This document shows positions 21,685 to 33,900 of a stretch of 64,000 nucleotides of DNA, piece after piece (the stretch's first letter is position 1; each line of letters opens with the position of its first letter). The position numbers and the translations under genes were made by a program. The stretch comes from Sclerotinia nivalis. Lineage: Eukaryota > Ascomycota > Leotiomycetes > Helotiales > Sclerotiniaceae. A model generated the notes under the pieces. The model was not told the DNA's origin and ran no database searches. It worked only from the letters and a program-made list of their open reading frames with translations. The stretch spans positions 1,488,001 through 1,552,000 of the forward strand of contig JAPEIS010000011.1 in NCBI GenBank assembly GCA_029531795.1, given 5' to 3'.

Positions 21685-23144
21685 CTAAATACATTCAAAC
21701 TCGCTGTTATTCAATTCTACTTCATGCCGTCTCATCGTTTTTTTCGGCGAATTCCAAATTCTGTCATTGAAATTTTCTCCTCTGTTTTGAGGCAAGGTGC
21801 TTTGCCATGGACTAATTCCATCATCAACATCATCTGAATCATTGTCTCCACCGGCTAAAAAATCAGTTGCTGAAATGTTCTCGTCTTTGAGAGATTGAGG
21901 ATTGCCATTGTTCAATCCCACTGTATTTTCCTGAATCGTTGGATCGTTTGCTTCCGTATTGTTTGACGAGATATTACTGCCTACAAGAGAATTATCATTT
22001 TCCGGTTCTCCTTCATGGTTCTCAATGACTTCTTCGGTTTCTTCCTCAATCGTCGGAAGCTTCTCTTTATTCGGACTTGTCTTTTCCTCCTTCGGATTTT
22101 CTCGCAGCTCTTGAAAGTACTCTAGAAAAGCATCCTGTTCGTCGTCTCGTGTTGACCCGTCTGGTCTACGTTGATACAAACGCACATGCCACCTCTGAGG
22201 CAGTGGGTTTTCCCTTGTACACTTGCAGTTCATGGAAATAACCATCGCCTGGACATTCTCAACAAGTCTGAAGTGTTTTGAGTTTTCCGGAATACGACAT
22301 TCATCGTTGCATTTCTTGCGCCCTTCCATTGGACATAAAAAATGTCCCATAAGGGCTTCGAAAGGCCCATTGATCATCCAAAGCATCTTGTTACGCAACC
22401 CAGAATCCGCATTATCCTTCTCTGGGTCCCAATTCTTGGGTTCCCAGAATTCTGACGTCCATTTTGTTTGGCCATTTTCATCAACCTCTGTGATCCGAAC
22501 TTCGAATAAATATTTTGTGATGAATTTCTTATGTAAAAGTTGCAGAAAACGGTCGCACGAGCAAATATTTGTGAGCCATTTATATCTACGACCGTTCACA
22601 CGCTCGTCGTCGTTCACATGCTTGCCATTAGCACGCTTTGTCATGAATTTAAGGCATGTTTTCAGTCTTCTATCACAATCCTCGGTCGGAGACTCGATCT
22701 GGAATGTGGTTTTGGAACACATGTGGCATTTTTCCATGGCAATGCGACCTCTTTCCCCGGCCATTGTTCTCCTTACAGGGGAGTTGATTGGAAGATCAAT
22801 TCCGGAACCATTTCCTTTCGCCTTGGTTTGGGGGTTGAGTGATATGGTGCTTTTCGTGCTGTTTATGGAGTTACCCGCACTGTCTTTCCTAGCAGTACTG
22901 GTGTTGATATTGCCCGATGCTGTATTACCTACATCATTGGAGGTATCATTAGTGGCCTCTATGGCGCGCGGCCCTAGCCTTTTAGGTCCAGGCTTCTCTT
23001 GTGGGTTTTTGAGAACCAGCCGTGGAATTTGGAGAAACGATCGGAGAGTGCTATAGCCTTGTTGTCAGAACGACCTTGGGCAAATTTAATGCTAAAATAT
23101 TCGATTTGTTCTAATTTCTGGTGCAACGGACTATCGAGGCACAT
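21685..23144 (-). CDS. Hypothetical Cys-containing protein, about 486 aa, with an apparent -1 frameshift
   Basis: Family not recognised. The main frame is open from 23064 down to the stop at 21685, but it has no ATG before 22764. An overlapping frame starts at ATG 23144 (MCLDSPLHQKLEQIEYFSIKF) and reads sensibly to HGWFSKT, where a five-A run (plus strand TTTTT 23006-23010) sits. One extra base there would fuse it smoothly to KNPQEKPGPKRLGPRA in the main frame. No intron in this stretch has usable sites. The central part carries cysteine pairs (CHMCSK, CSCDRF, CKCTRE) and CPMEGRKKCNDEC, which suggest a metal-binding or disulphide fold. The C-terminal 150 residues are acidic and disordered. 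Treat it as a real gene with either a base missing in the assembly or a true frameshift. Confidence 0.65.
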
Positions 23145-24613
23145 GAATGCAAACAGTCCCTAGTTTCTGGCCAACAACAACCCGTTAGCAAGTCATCAAT
23201 TCACAATGAATAAGTGAGCCCTGCCTGTTCCAAAAGCAACAATAACAAATGTGATTTGCGAGCGAGTGGTAGAATATAACAATCTTATAATGAATGAATT
23301 GAATGTATGCTGTGATGAGATGTAAATGGCCAGACAGAAAGCTGCAAAGAGGAATTGGAAGTAGGTAGAATCGCAAAGTACAGTTGCTTGAAATAGAAGG
23401 AGCACTTAATTGGTTATTTTAATTCCGCAACTACATAGAAAATATCATAAGTGCAAAGATTTGACATAGTTTTCGGATGTAATTGGCAAGTGCCATCTCA
23501 TATCGAGCCTTTTCAATGTTCATGCATTGTGTAATGAACATCCTTATTGTGTGCGACCTCATACTAACAAATCTCATGATTATGATATTAATCGTACGGA
23601 AAATCAGGAGCTCATGTTCTTCAATCACCTAGAATTGAATTGAGACCAACACCTTCCTCCACCATGTCACCTCCCCATTTCCAAAAAATTCAAAACCCAT
23701 ATGTTTCATGTTACTGACATAACTACTATTTCCGGCTCAGCAGGACGATACATATCCTTATACGGACAACCACTCTCTTCAAACTACAAACATCGGCATA
23801 CTCATTACCCTTAGCAAATGATCTCCTTTCATGTTCCATACCAGCCCAACTACACAAAAAGCTTCACCTCAGATATCATTGCCAGTCTGACCTTCACTAA
23901 GAAAGTCTTACAAGCTAAAGTTCAAGCGCTCGAGAATCACCAGGTAGAAACCTTTCCGAAAAGAACACGATACGATCTTCGGTGAGGAAATGGACTGAGG
24001 ATCCATGGATGATGATGAGCTTGACTAGTATAGATTCCAGAATTTGATCAAGTTTGTTGTGAAGCTGTGATGGAAAGTTTCATCATCCAAGAATCATGTC
24101 AATATATTCATAAATATTCTGAATTGTTCCTTTCTTGCATTGGCCATCATAGCCACCCGTTAGCATTGATTGATATTCATCGTGTTTGTGCCTGTGTTTA
24201 GTGCAGCGAGCTCACTGAGCTAATGTTCTCTGACCGCCTTGAAAGTACGGCAGTATTATTTAGTTTGTGGCAAAGCAAAGCCGGTGAGTGAGCTTCTAGG
24301 GCTGTGCTAATCTTAGTACACTGGTGGTATGATTATTCTAGCAATACCATTGGCCCATTTTTATTTGAACTGAAGGTCCCGCACTCTGCCGTCATTGTTC
24401 AGCCTTTGAATTTTCTCCACTACTAGAGTATCTTTCCCCTCTCCCTCCCCTCCAACAATAATTTCTCATTTGTACATTCAAACCGACCTCTGCTCTTCGC
24501 CCATTATAAACATTCAAACCATATTAGATTTTCAGATCATTTCAAACTTTTAAACCATTTCAGACATTCAGATATTTCATCCTCTTTCGCCCTCATCAAA
24601 ACGTCTACCCAAA
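23145..24613. other. Divergent promoter region upstream of LTN1
   Basis: No supported gene over about 1.5 kb. Short minus-strand frames (23185-23628) are hydrophobic and compositionally simple. Pyrimidine-rich sequence near 24410-24600 runs into the LTN1 start, as often seen in fungal leaders. Confidence 0.6.
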
Positions 24614-27600
24614 ATGGGAAAACGACAATTCACATCGCAGGCTTCTAGCACTCGTGCTGCGACTGCTACTGTCCCAGGCTCTGGATTTGGTTTTACTACA
24701 GCATCTACTAGATTATCATACCTCGCGGAACCATCAAACCTCTCTTTCATTAGTGATGCCAATGTCGTTGTATCATTCAAGAACCTTTCCAAGAAAGATG
24801 GAACAACAAAGTCGAAAGCCTTAGAGGATCTGCGAACATTCGTTCAAAATCAACCAAACGAGCAGGGAGGCATTGAGGAGGCAGTTTTAGAAGCTTGGGT
24901 AAGATGCGCCATCCAGAACGTGGCGAGTACATTTGCTAACACATTATGCAGGTCAATGTCTACCCTCGAATTTCCATAGATAATTCACGCCGCGTTCGCG
25001 AGCTATCTCATAGCGTACAGTATGAGCTTTTAAAATCGGCTCGGAAAAGAATGGAAAGATATATACCAAAAATTGTGGGAAGCTGGCTGGCAGGAACATA
25101 TGATAGAGACCGAGCCGTAGCGCGATCTGCCACAGATGGTCTTACATCTTTCCTTGATACAGATGCTAAAATGAATATGTTTTGGAACCGTTGCCAGAAC
25201 GAGATCCTCGACTACGCTGAAGAAGCCTTAAATGAAACCCCTTATACTTTAAGCGACGAAAGATCTGTCCCGACAGAAGACGCAAATGAAAAGTACTTTC
25301 GAGTGAACAGCGCGAGCGTATCTCTTCTTGCCAGTCTACTGGCCAAGCTCAGCAATGATGATATATTCAAGTATCAAGATAGGTACGAAAAGGTTATTTT
25401 CAGCAATAAGAAATTATGGACTTTGGCTTCATGTGAGGATGCTTCTGCGAGGAAAAGTACCGATAAATTGCTGTTGCTTTGCCTTGAGAAGCAAACTCAA
25501 CTGGTCGAGAACAACCTTGTAACTATCAGTCGTGCATTCATATCAAAGGCACTGAGATCACCTCAACCAACATCCGCTTTGCAACTGTTGCAGACTTTAC
25601 ACCAATTAACCAAACAATTTCCCCAAGTATGGACTTCTGCATATAAAGGCAAACACTCCGCTACAGACGACTTAAAATCTTTCATTCGGAGAGGCTCGCA
25701 AGGCTCTTCTCCTGTCTATTGGCAGACATTGCGAGCTCTTGTGGCAATTTTACCAATAGCCGTTCTGCCACAAGAATCTGATTCTGTCTTGGGGTTTCTG
25801 GAGGTATTCCGCAGGAGCATCAACCAGAGAGAGGAGAATAAGGCGAACTCTCATGAAGCGTGGCTTGCTTACGGACAGACATCCAATATCTGTATTGGAA
25901 ACCTGTCAAGTTCCCAACATATGGAGGTTACGCAGAAATCCACGTATCCTGTATTTGAGCATTATCTTCATCCATCCTCGAATACTTCCGAGTGGCTGAT
26001 TAGGAGTAATATCCCGTCTACGACTATATCATTTTTCATCTCTACTCTAGGAAAGAACTCAAATCTCCAACCGTCCTTCGCGGAAGAATGGCAAAAGCTC
26101 GCTCAGGGATTTATTACGAGGATTCAAACATCGATGCCGGAGCAATCTAAAGAACATTCATCGTCACAGGATGCGGTAATCGCCGAAGGCCGTCGATGGT
26201 TCTCGCTTTTGTCTGAAATCTTCAAGCTAAAGGACTTGGCAGCCGAACAAAATCCGCTTCTTCAACCTTCGCGCGATATAATTGATAGTGCTCTTCAAGT
26301 CATTATTAATAGGAATGGAAAACCGTACTCGGCTAGTGCGGTATTAGAATTCGCGCTGAGGTCCTCTCCGCAGTTACTAGAAGCTTCTCCCTCGATTTTG
26401 GAGGCCCTAAAGACATTTATGGAAACTTATCTTCCCAAGTTGCTTTCGTCGCCATCGTCTTCATACCTGGCTTCAGCTTTAGACCAATTCCGTTCATTCC
26501 CCGGACAGCAAAGTACTTACAAGAGCATCTGGCAGGCCGCTATCGATGCCCTGTTATCGACCCCCGAGGACTTGCAGCGACAGAAAACCATCACAACGCT
26601 AATATCTTCTAATGATGTTACGGATTTAGTTACTGATGACCAGGGTCTCCAAGATTTCCTTCTTGAAACTTCATGCGAAGTAGTAAAAGGAAACAGCGAA
26701 GGATGGCCCTTATTCGAAGCGGCAGCGATTTTCAATGGATTCTCCAGGCCAACAGAACGTTTGTTACTGCAAAGTATAATTTCTGCATTAGATGCTTCTA
26801 ATCCTAGCATTAACCTTGTTTTTCAAGCACTCGAGTTACTGTCCGTAAGACGACCTGAAGTTATTCGAGAAGGAAATGCGCATGTGGATCTGATCACGAA
26901 GCTTTTGGCACTGACAGAGCTGTCAGATTCTGAGCTTGGTAGACGGGCTATGAATTTACGATCGTTGATCGACAGCGGAACTGGTGTGACCGCTTCTTCT
27001 GTCGTTCATATACTCAAAGAAAATTTGGAAAATGCAAATCCTCAAACATTGACGTGAGTATAGTTCTCTATTGCAATTCATAACTGCCCAAACAGAAGTG
27101 GCTGACATTGATTTCTAGTATCAATACACTTATTCAACAGGCCGAAGCAGTTATTGCTACCTCAGATGATAATTCGCTCCATCCCGAACTCTTTCCAGAT
27201 GCCATCAAATGGTCTCAAGCCTTAGCTCCTCTATTGGACCAAGCGCTAAATCCTACTTTGGGAGTGATGAGACCATTTGCGGGAGCTGTGTTCTTGGTTC
27301 GTACACAAAAAGGTAGTAACATTCCCCGACCTGGAAGAGGCCTCGATGGCTACTCTGTAGCTCTGAGAATGGCGATGTATTCGGCACGTTTGATTCGAGA
27401 GCATCCTGATCGCTTATCAAAAGATTCTTTGGTCGAGGTTCTATATCTTATGGGCTTGACTGTAGAACTAGCGAACGATCAACTGGACTTGCTAGAAACC
27501 AACAAGCCTTTCGTGTTATCATCCGAAGAAGCTATTGCTGGTGCGCGCGAATTTGTGGACAGGATATATCAAGAGTCATGGTCATTCATCTTACTCCATT

Positions 27601-29654
27601 CGAAAGCTTGGCAAGAGGGCTTTGAGTCAGGGTCGCCACTTGAATTTTCGGGTGTTGTTCACACCCTGGTTCTGAAGCTCATAAATGCTTCCTCCAGCAA
27701 TACATCTACTTCCTTCTACTCCGCTCGTGTATTGAGCCATCTATTACCCAAGCTTGTTGCACAACATGGATGGCAAGCCGGGAGCGAGGAATGGATTGCC
27801 AACCTTGAAGTTCTTAAGTCCTCTACATCGAACATCCTTGGGGCTGTCGCCATCTTGACGGGGCTTCACGAAACTCTCAGTACCAGTCAGCTTGTCAGCA
27901 ATCTTTGCAATCGGCTCATTAGTGATGTTGCTGGTGCCACTGCTCAATCTGAAAAATCTCTTGGCTTACTTGTTCTCCTGAATGCAACATTATCCATATA
28001 CGATGATGACGACCTTCCTGTGGCTCAGAACAGATCAGTGTTTGCGGTGAAGCAAATTCTTTCATGGACCCCTGAAATTGCAAGCACAAATTATCAGCTC
28101 TCTTCTGAGTCTTGTCTTGCTCTGCAAAGATTGCTTCCAGCGATTAAATCAGTCTATGGGTCTTATTGGGATAGGACACTGGAGTTCTGCATTAAGATTT
28201 GGGAATCAATGGAAAGCGAAGAGCACCACGACCAAAAGCTCTCCATGATGGGGATGTCTTTGAAACTATTCTCGAATTTGCGGAGCTTGCAAGATGCTAA
28301 TGATGACCTTGAGGACGCGGTAACTAAATATGGAGAAACTGCATCTCGTTGCTTCATCAAGCTTATGAAGCTACCTAGATTTAGACCAACACAACCAATT
28401 GAGTTTGTTGATAATATCTTATCGCGGTTGGTAGTCAAAATACCTTTGAGTCATGTTAATGACATCTCCGAGTTCTATCCGTTGGTAGCTTCAGAAAATA
28501 GAATGGTTCAATCTGCAGCATTCGATGTCCTTCATCGAGCCATTCCTGCAGAGCAAGAGGAGATTTCAGTCAATGCTCTTCTTGAGAAGAAAGGTATGCG
28601 CTTACATTACAATTCGCAGTTATCCTTCGAAATATTTCATGCTAATTAGTATACAGATGCTCGGTTGCCAGAAGAATTATTGTCCCTTCTTCTAGACGCA
28701 CCATCCATCCGCAACTTTGATGACGACGAGCTTGCAGAATTTCCCCCTTCAATTCGGTGCTATTTGCTTTCGTGGCATTTAGTTTATGACTCATTCAGTA
28801 CTGCATCGTGGAAAGTTCGTAAAGACTATTGCAATCACCTCCAGTCAGAAAATTGCATCGGGTCATTTTTGACGTTTCTCTTCGATGTGTTAGGCCATTC
28901 AGGAGGTGTACCTCTCAACCTCGAGAAAGCACATTTTGATGAATCATACATCCGAAAATATGATACATCACTCGCGGATGCTGAACCAAACGAGCGAAAC
29001 ATGCAATGGCTTCTTATTCATCTATATCATCTATGTCTCAAACACACAGGTGATCTTGCCAAAAACTGGTTTTCTGGCTGCCAATCCAAGCAGACGCGTC
29101 AAGCAGTCGAGACATGGACGGAGAAATATTTTACTCCACTTCTGATTTCAGATAAGCTCGATGAGATTGATGAATGGGCAGCTTCAAAGGAGGCCAAGGA
29201 AGGAGGCGAGAAAGAGCTCGAAATTAAACCCTCCAAGGGCGTACGCTCGGTCTTTGCTAGCTATGAAATTGATGATACTAGCATTCAAATTGCCATACGT
29301 TTCCCGCCCAACTATCCATTCTACAACGTCAAAGTCGAGGGCCTAAACCGAGTTGCTGTACCAGAAAAGAAATGGCGAAGTTGGCTACTCATTGTACAAG
29401 GTGCCATCACATTCTCCAATGGCAGCTTGATCGATGGACTGACCACCTTCCGTCGTAACGTTGAGGGTAGTCTTAAGGGACACACTGAATGCGCTATTTG
29501 CTACAGTATCATATCCACGGACAAGAAAACGCCGGATAAGACATGTGGAACGTGTAAGAATACGTTTCATGGAAATTGTCTGTTCAAATGGTTTGCGAGC
29601 AGCAACCAGAGCTCGTGTCCATTGTGTCGCTGTGCTTTCAATTATGGTCGCTAA
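24614..29654 (+). CDS. LTN1: E3 ubiquitin-protein ligase listerin (ribosome quality control)
   Basis: Listerin binds 60S subunits carrying stalled nascent chains and ubiquitinates them. Four exons are inferred: 24614-24898, 24952-27053, 27119-28593, 28657-29654, giving 1619 aa, the usual fungal length. The three introns are 53, 65 and 63 nt, and each junction keeps the frame (EAW/VNVYPR, QTLT/INTLIQQ, EKKD/ARLPEE). The N-terminal domain contains SFISDANVVVSFKNLSKKDGTTKSKALEDL, the conserved listerin start. A long HEAT/ARM-like helical middle follows. The last 55 residues form a RING-CH-type finger (CAICYSII..CGTCKNTFHGNCLFKWF..CPLCR) with the usual eight C/H ligands. No damage seen. Confidence 0.97.
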
Positions 29655-30465
29655 GCTATAAAGTATGGGAGAGGCGTTTCATGAGGGAAAGAGATGGGAA
29701 AAGTTATGGAAGGGGTTACTGAAGGGAGCATGGAGTATATAGGTTTGAGCATTGGGTTTCAAGCAAAAATTGATTAATAGAGAGAGGATCTACTATAACA
29801 TCCTCAAATAGATAGATAAAGTATTAATATTTCACAAATATATATTTTAATTAAACATTTTATGCCTCGAATCCAATCTAATTCTTCTGCGAATATACAA
29901 CGGGAAATATCAAAATACCTACTAGGTCTAGTAGATATAACGTAGGTAGTGGTAGTAATTTTACCCATCCATTTTCCCATATTAACCGCCCAAAAAAAAA
30001 AAAAGAAAGTATGTGGTAACCAATCAAAATCCTCAAATAGCGGAACAAGCCGTGCATAGGTAACATGGCTGACTAAACACTAAGCAAATTAGGCCCTCTC
30101 CTCTCCTCTCCACGCAACGCGTCGGGTTATCGGGAAACCTCGGGGTAATCCATGCGGATTCATTGCCAATGCCGTTACCCCGCAAACAAAATGGTGTGTG
30201 TATGTATATTACCTAGATTACACAGCCTTGAGCTATTTACTTCTATCTAGGTATCGACTGATTGATTTGATTTGATTGATTTGATTCTCTTCTACCTTTG
30301 TTATATATTACATTCCCAGTATATCAGTATATCAACCCTCGTGGTGATATATTTGAGATTTGAGATTCCGTTTATTGAGTTTCTCTGTTGATTATTTATC
30401 GTGTACAATACGTACAGTACGATACATATCAGCGCACTTCGTTATTCACTTGATTCTTCTACTTA

Positions 30466-30551
30466 TCAATCAATCTATCTATCTATCTATCTATCAGTCA
30501 CAATCAATCAATCAATCAATCACTCACTCACTCACTCACTCACTCACTCAC
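30466..30551. repeat. Compound tetranucleotide microsatellite (TCTA, TCAA, TCAC)
   Basis: Adjacent runs of (CTAT)n, (CAAT)n and (CACT)n, each five or more copies, lie about 430 bp upstream of the EPDGK-repeat gene. Likely polymorphic; no function inferred. Confidence 0.95.
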
Positions 30552-30876
30552 AAGCAAAGGAAATCAAAGCAAAGCTTCCACCAAGCTCGAAGATAAAGCG
30601 ACCGATCGAATCCACAACAAACACCATTTGGACGTCTTCATAGACTTCGAAAGATCAAAGTGATTGGAATAAAGGATATTTTAACATTGATTGTTGAATT
30701 GTCACAGATTCTCGTAAAGTATTTATCCCTAGCGTGAATGGTTTCTCAGCCTTTGTTTTCTCTTTTGACAAGTTCGCCATTCTAACCTAAATAGCATCAT
30801 ATCTCATAAATTTGCTCTGCTTTTACTCATCCTATCTTGATTCCTTTCGACTAGCCAATTCTGAAGGCTAGGTTGA

Positions 30877-30967
30877 ATGAAACACCATTCGTATGTATAA
30901 TTATGCTTCATCTTTGGCTCTTGTCTGAACATGATTTAGGTCACCGAGCATGATACGATCGAGATAA
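30877..30967 (+). promoter_or_regulatory. Upstream ORFs and probable 5'-UTR intron
   Basis: Upstream ATGs lie in the 100 bases before the start at 30977. A putative intron (30891-30939, GTATGT..TCTGAAC..TTTAG) would remove several of them. A five-codon uORF (30950-30967, ATG..TAA) lies outside this intron and ends 9 bases before the main ATG, so it should remain in the spliced leader and could reduce translation. Confidence 0.5.
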
Positions 30968-30976
30968 GTTTTCGAA

Positions 30977-33900
30977 ATGCTTTCTTCGCAACTCACCTCG
31001 GTCTCGCAGACCACGGCCTCTCCTCTGATCTTACGTGGATCGATTTCTGCCTCTGCCAAGATACTTCGGTCCGCCGGATCAACCTCGAACCATATCAGGC
31101 ACAATCAACAATCCCGAGAATTTCGATTGGGTAGTTATTGGTCTTCATATCTTGACCCTGGGTTTGAAAAAGAACTTAAACGCCGTCACCGAATCCTGAA
31201 ATATAAATATCTTGAGGCTTTGGATCGCAAGTTTGCCTGGGACCATAAACCTTCGAGCTTTATGAAGCACTTTGGGAAGAGTTTTGGATGCAGCGCATGG
31301 AAAGCGCATGATGCAAGACCTGGGGGACGATGGGTTAATATGGATCGAATTGTTAAGAGTCATGACGATGCGGAGCCAATTGCTAGGGACACTGAGCATG
31401 ATGAAAGAGTTCCGGATTACAAACACGCCATGCATAACTTCATGCGCAGTAAAACAATTTACTTCTCTCCTGCTCGCTCCAAGTATACCTTCAAAGCCGA
31501 TGTAGAAAACAGAGATGGTGGTGAATCGATCCGCCTATCACAAGCTGACGATGCATATTGGATAAATCTGAGGTCGAAAAACGAGTCGGACAGGGAGGCG
31601 AATGAAGACTACGAGATAGACCCAATCACGAATCGAAAGGTGTTCAAAGAAGAAAAGCCTGTAAATATCCCAGTAAAGACATTCAAAGGATATCGTCACC
31701 GATTCCAGAACTTAGTACCCCCAGATGTCAGTGGTACTCAGGCTGATATTGACAACTACAACAAGCCATTCATGTACAATGAGCCTGATGGAAAGCTTCC
31801 TGAAAAGCCCGATCCGATAAAGCAAGGGTTGAATGACTATGACTCTGTCTCCGAAGGATACAAACCATTTCTTTTCCGAGAGCCTGATGGCAAATTGCCC
31901 GAGCAGCCTGACTCTGTACGAGAATCTCTGAAGGATTATGATGGCGAAGGATACAAACCATTCTTTCACAACGAACCCGACGGACAGCCACCACAAAAGT
32001 CTGATTCAGTACAAGAAGGGCTTAGAGATTACGATGATTGTACATCTTATAACGCGTTTCGATATAGAGAGCCTGACGGAAAGCTGCCAGAGAAACCAGA
32101 CCCCGTGCAAGAGTCATTGAAGGATTACGATGAAACCACAACTTACGGATTCTTCCGTCACAATGAGCCAGATGGAAAATTGCCTGAAAAGCCAGATACA
32201 GTTCAAGAGTCGTTAAAGGAATATGATACAACCACTTCTTATGGATCCTTTCGGTATAACGAACCCGATGGCAAATTTCCCGAAAAGGCAGATTCAGTCC
32301 GAGAAAGTCTGAAGGATTATGATAGAAATACCTCATATGGGTCCTTTCGCTACAATGAGCCAGATGGAAAGTTTCCCGAGAGTCCCGATCCGACACGCGA
32401 GGCATTAAAGGATTATGATCAAAAGCAAGCCAGAATTTCCCGGGATTCTGGCTCTGACTCCATGGTGCATGACATAAAGCCATCCGAGAAAGACACGAAT
32501 GTTAAAACTTCGCAATCTCAATTAATGTCGCATAATTACCCCGACTCGGATACCAGAGAGGATCTTGACCTACTTCGGGCAAGTGACATTCGCGCTGCTT
32601 CGGGAATTATCAGAAACCGCAAGAAAGAAACTCCAGAAGAAAAGTCCGCTAAGAGAAAGCAATTAGAGAAAGCATTTGAGGAAGCGCATCAAAACGTGGT
32701 TGAGTATGCCAAGGAGATCGCTGCTGAGCAAAAAAGACAGGCTGAAACCAAGACGCGTGAAAGTTCCGGCCCTTCAGCTTCCAGAATAGGGAAAGATTCT
32801 GGTTCCATTGATCAAAAGGACACAAAAACTGATGCAGGACAAGCCGAGAAACGGAAAGTAACAGGAAATTTTGTTCGGGATTTTCCAGAAGAGTTCCAGA
32901 AATCTTGGACACAGCAAGAAAACGGCACAGGCGAATTGACGCCAAAATGGACATTGTCCAAAGATGCTTGGGGTTATGACAAGGCGCCCAAAGGACTAGA
33001 GCTGTCTTATTCAGCGGAAGTCGAGCAAACTGTCCCGAAGAATGAAAAAGAATATATTGATGGTCTTGGCTCGAAAGAAGCCTTTTCTCGAAACCCAAAC
33101 ACACCAAGGCTTCAAACATCCTTAGATCGATCTGCAGCAATATTAACATCTCCTCAGGCGGATTTGACCAAAGCAAAAGCAGAAGTTGATCCGTATTCAA
33201 AAGTACCTCAAGGCTTAGAAACCTCATATGAAGAGGAATGCGCGAACCAAGGCGAAGGAAACTCATCTGTATATGTTTCATCGTATGGGAAGACCGGAAA
33301 ACAATCTGGTAAGGACAAAGAGCTAGTACGTGAGATCCGAGATATCTATGAAGACACATATGGCAAGATTGGCTCCAAACATCGCCAGGTACCAGCAAAT
33401 GATGTTAAAGCTAGAAATTCCCTCAGAGAAAATTCCGTGGCCGGCCTTGAACCAACCACTTACAAGGTTCTGGCTTATGACTCGACAATGCAGTCCATCA
33501 ACATCGCTGAAACAACATCAATCGTGACTGATACTGCATCAGCTTTGACTCCTGCTGACGTTCTTCTTCGATTGTCCAACCCGGCCAAATTCTTTCCACA
33601 CTTCCAGCCATTACAGGCAGAAGGGTATGAGATTGTTTCTGGAGGTGGCGACGTCCTTGTTTTTCGCAAAGTCCGACCAGCAAGACGCTCGTCATCGCAA
33701 GCCGATCTGAAGAATAACACAACAAACCCGATAGATGGTATGCAAGTAGCAACGGGTAGATTTGCCAGCCCTACAGGCTTTGTTAACCACGATTTACCGG
33801 TATCTGCGGAACCACCATTTAAATCAAATATTGACGTTCGACGCGAAGAACCTGTCTTCAGTGGAAAATCTTCCTGGGAAGATAAATCCGAAACCGAGCG

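Larger units (their letters stand above)
29655..30976. other. Intergenic and 5' leader of the EPDGK-repeat gene
   Basis: No gene. It contains the LTN1 3' flank, a poly-A run near 29992-30004, GATTTGATT-type low complexity near 30258-30285, a tetranucleotide microsatellite tract, and a leader with upstream start codons, annotated separately. Confidence 0.65.

Noticed and set aside
23006..23010. Programmed -1 frameshifting as the main explanation
   Set aside because: The site is not a good X_XXY_YYZ heptamer in the upstream frame, and a missing base in a homopolymer is simpler; kept only as an alternative.
22223..23056. 277-codon open frame on the plus strand
   Set aside because: It is antisense to the 21685-23144 gene, whose own frame has better composition, and its Phe/Ser/Leu-rich translation is typical of a shadow frame.
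32649..33398. 249-codon minus-strand frame
   Set aside because: Antisense to the EPDGK-repeat gene and biased to Leu/His/Arg; no motif.
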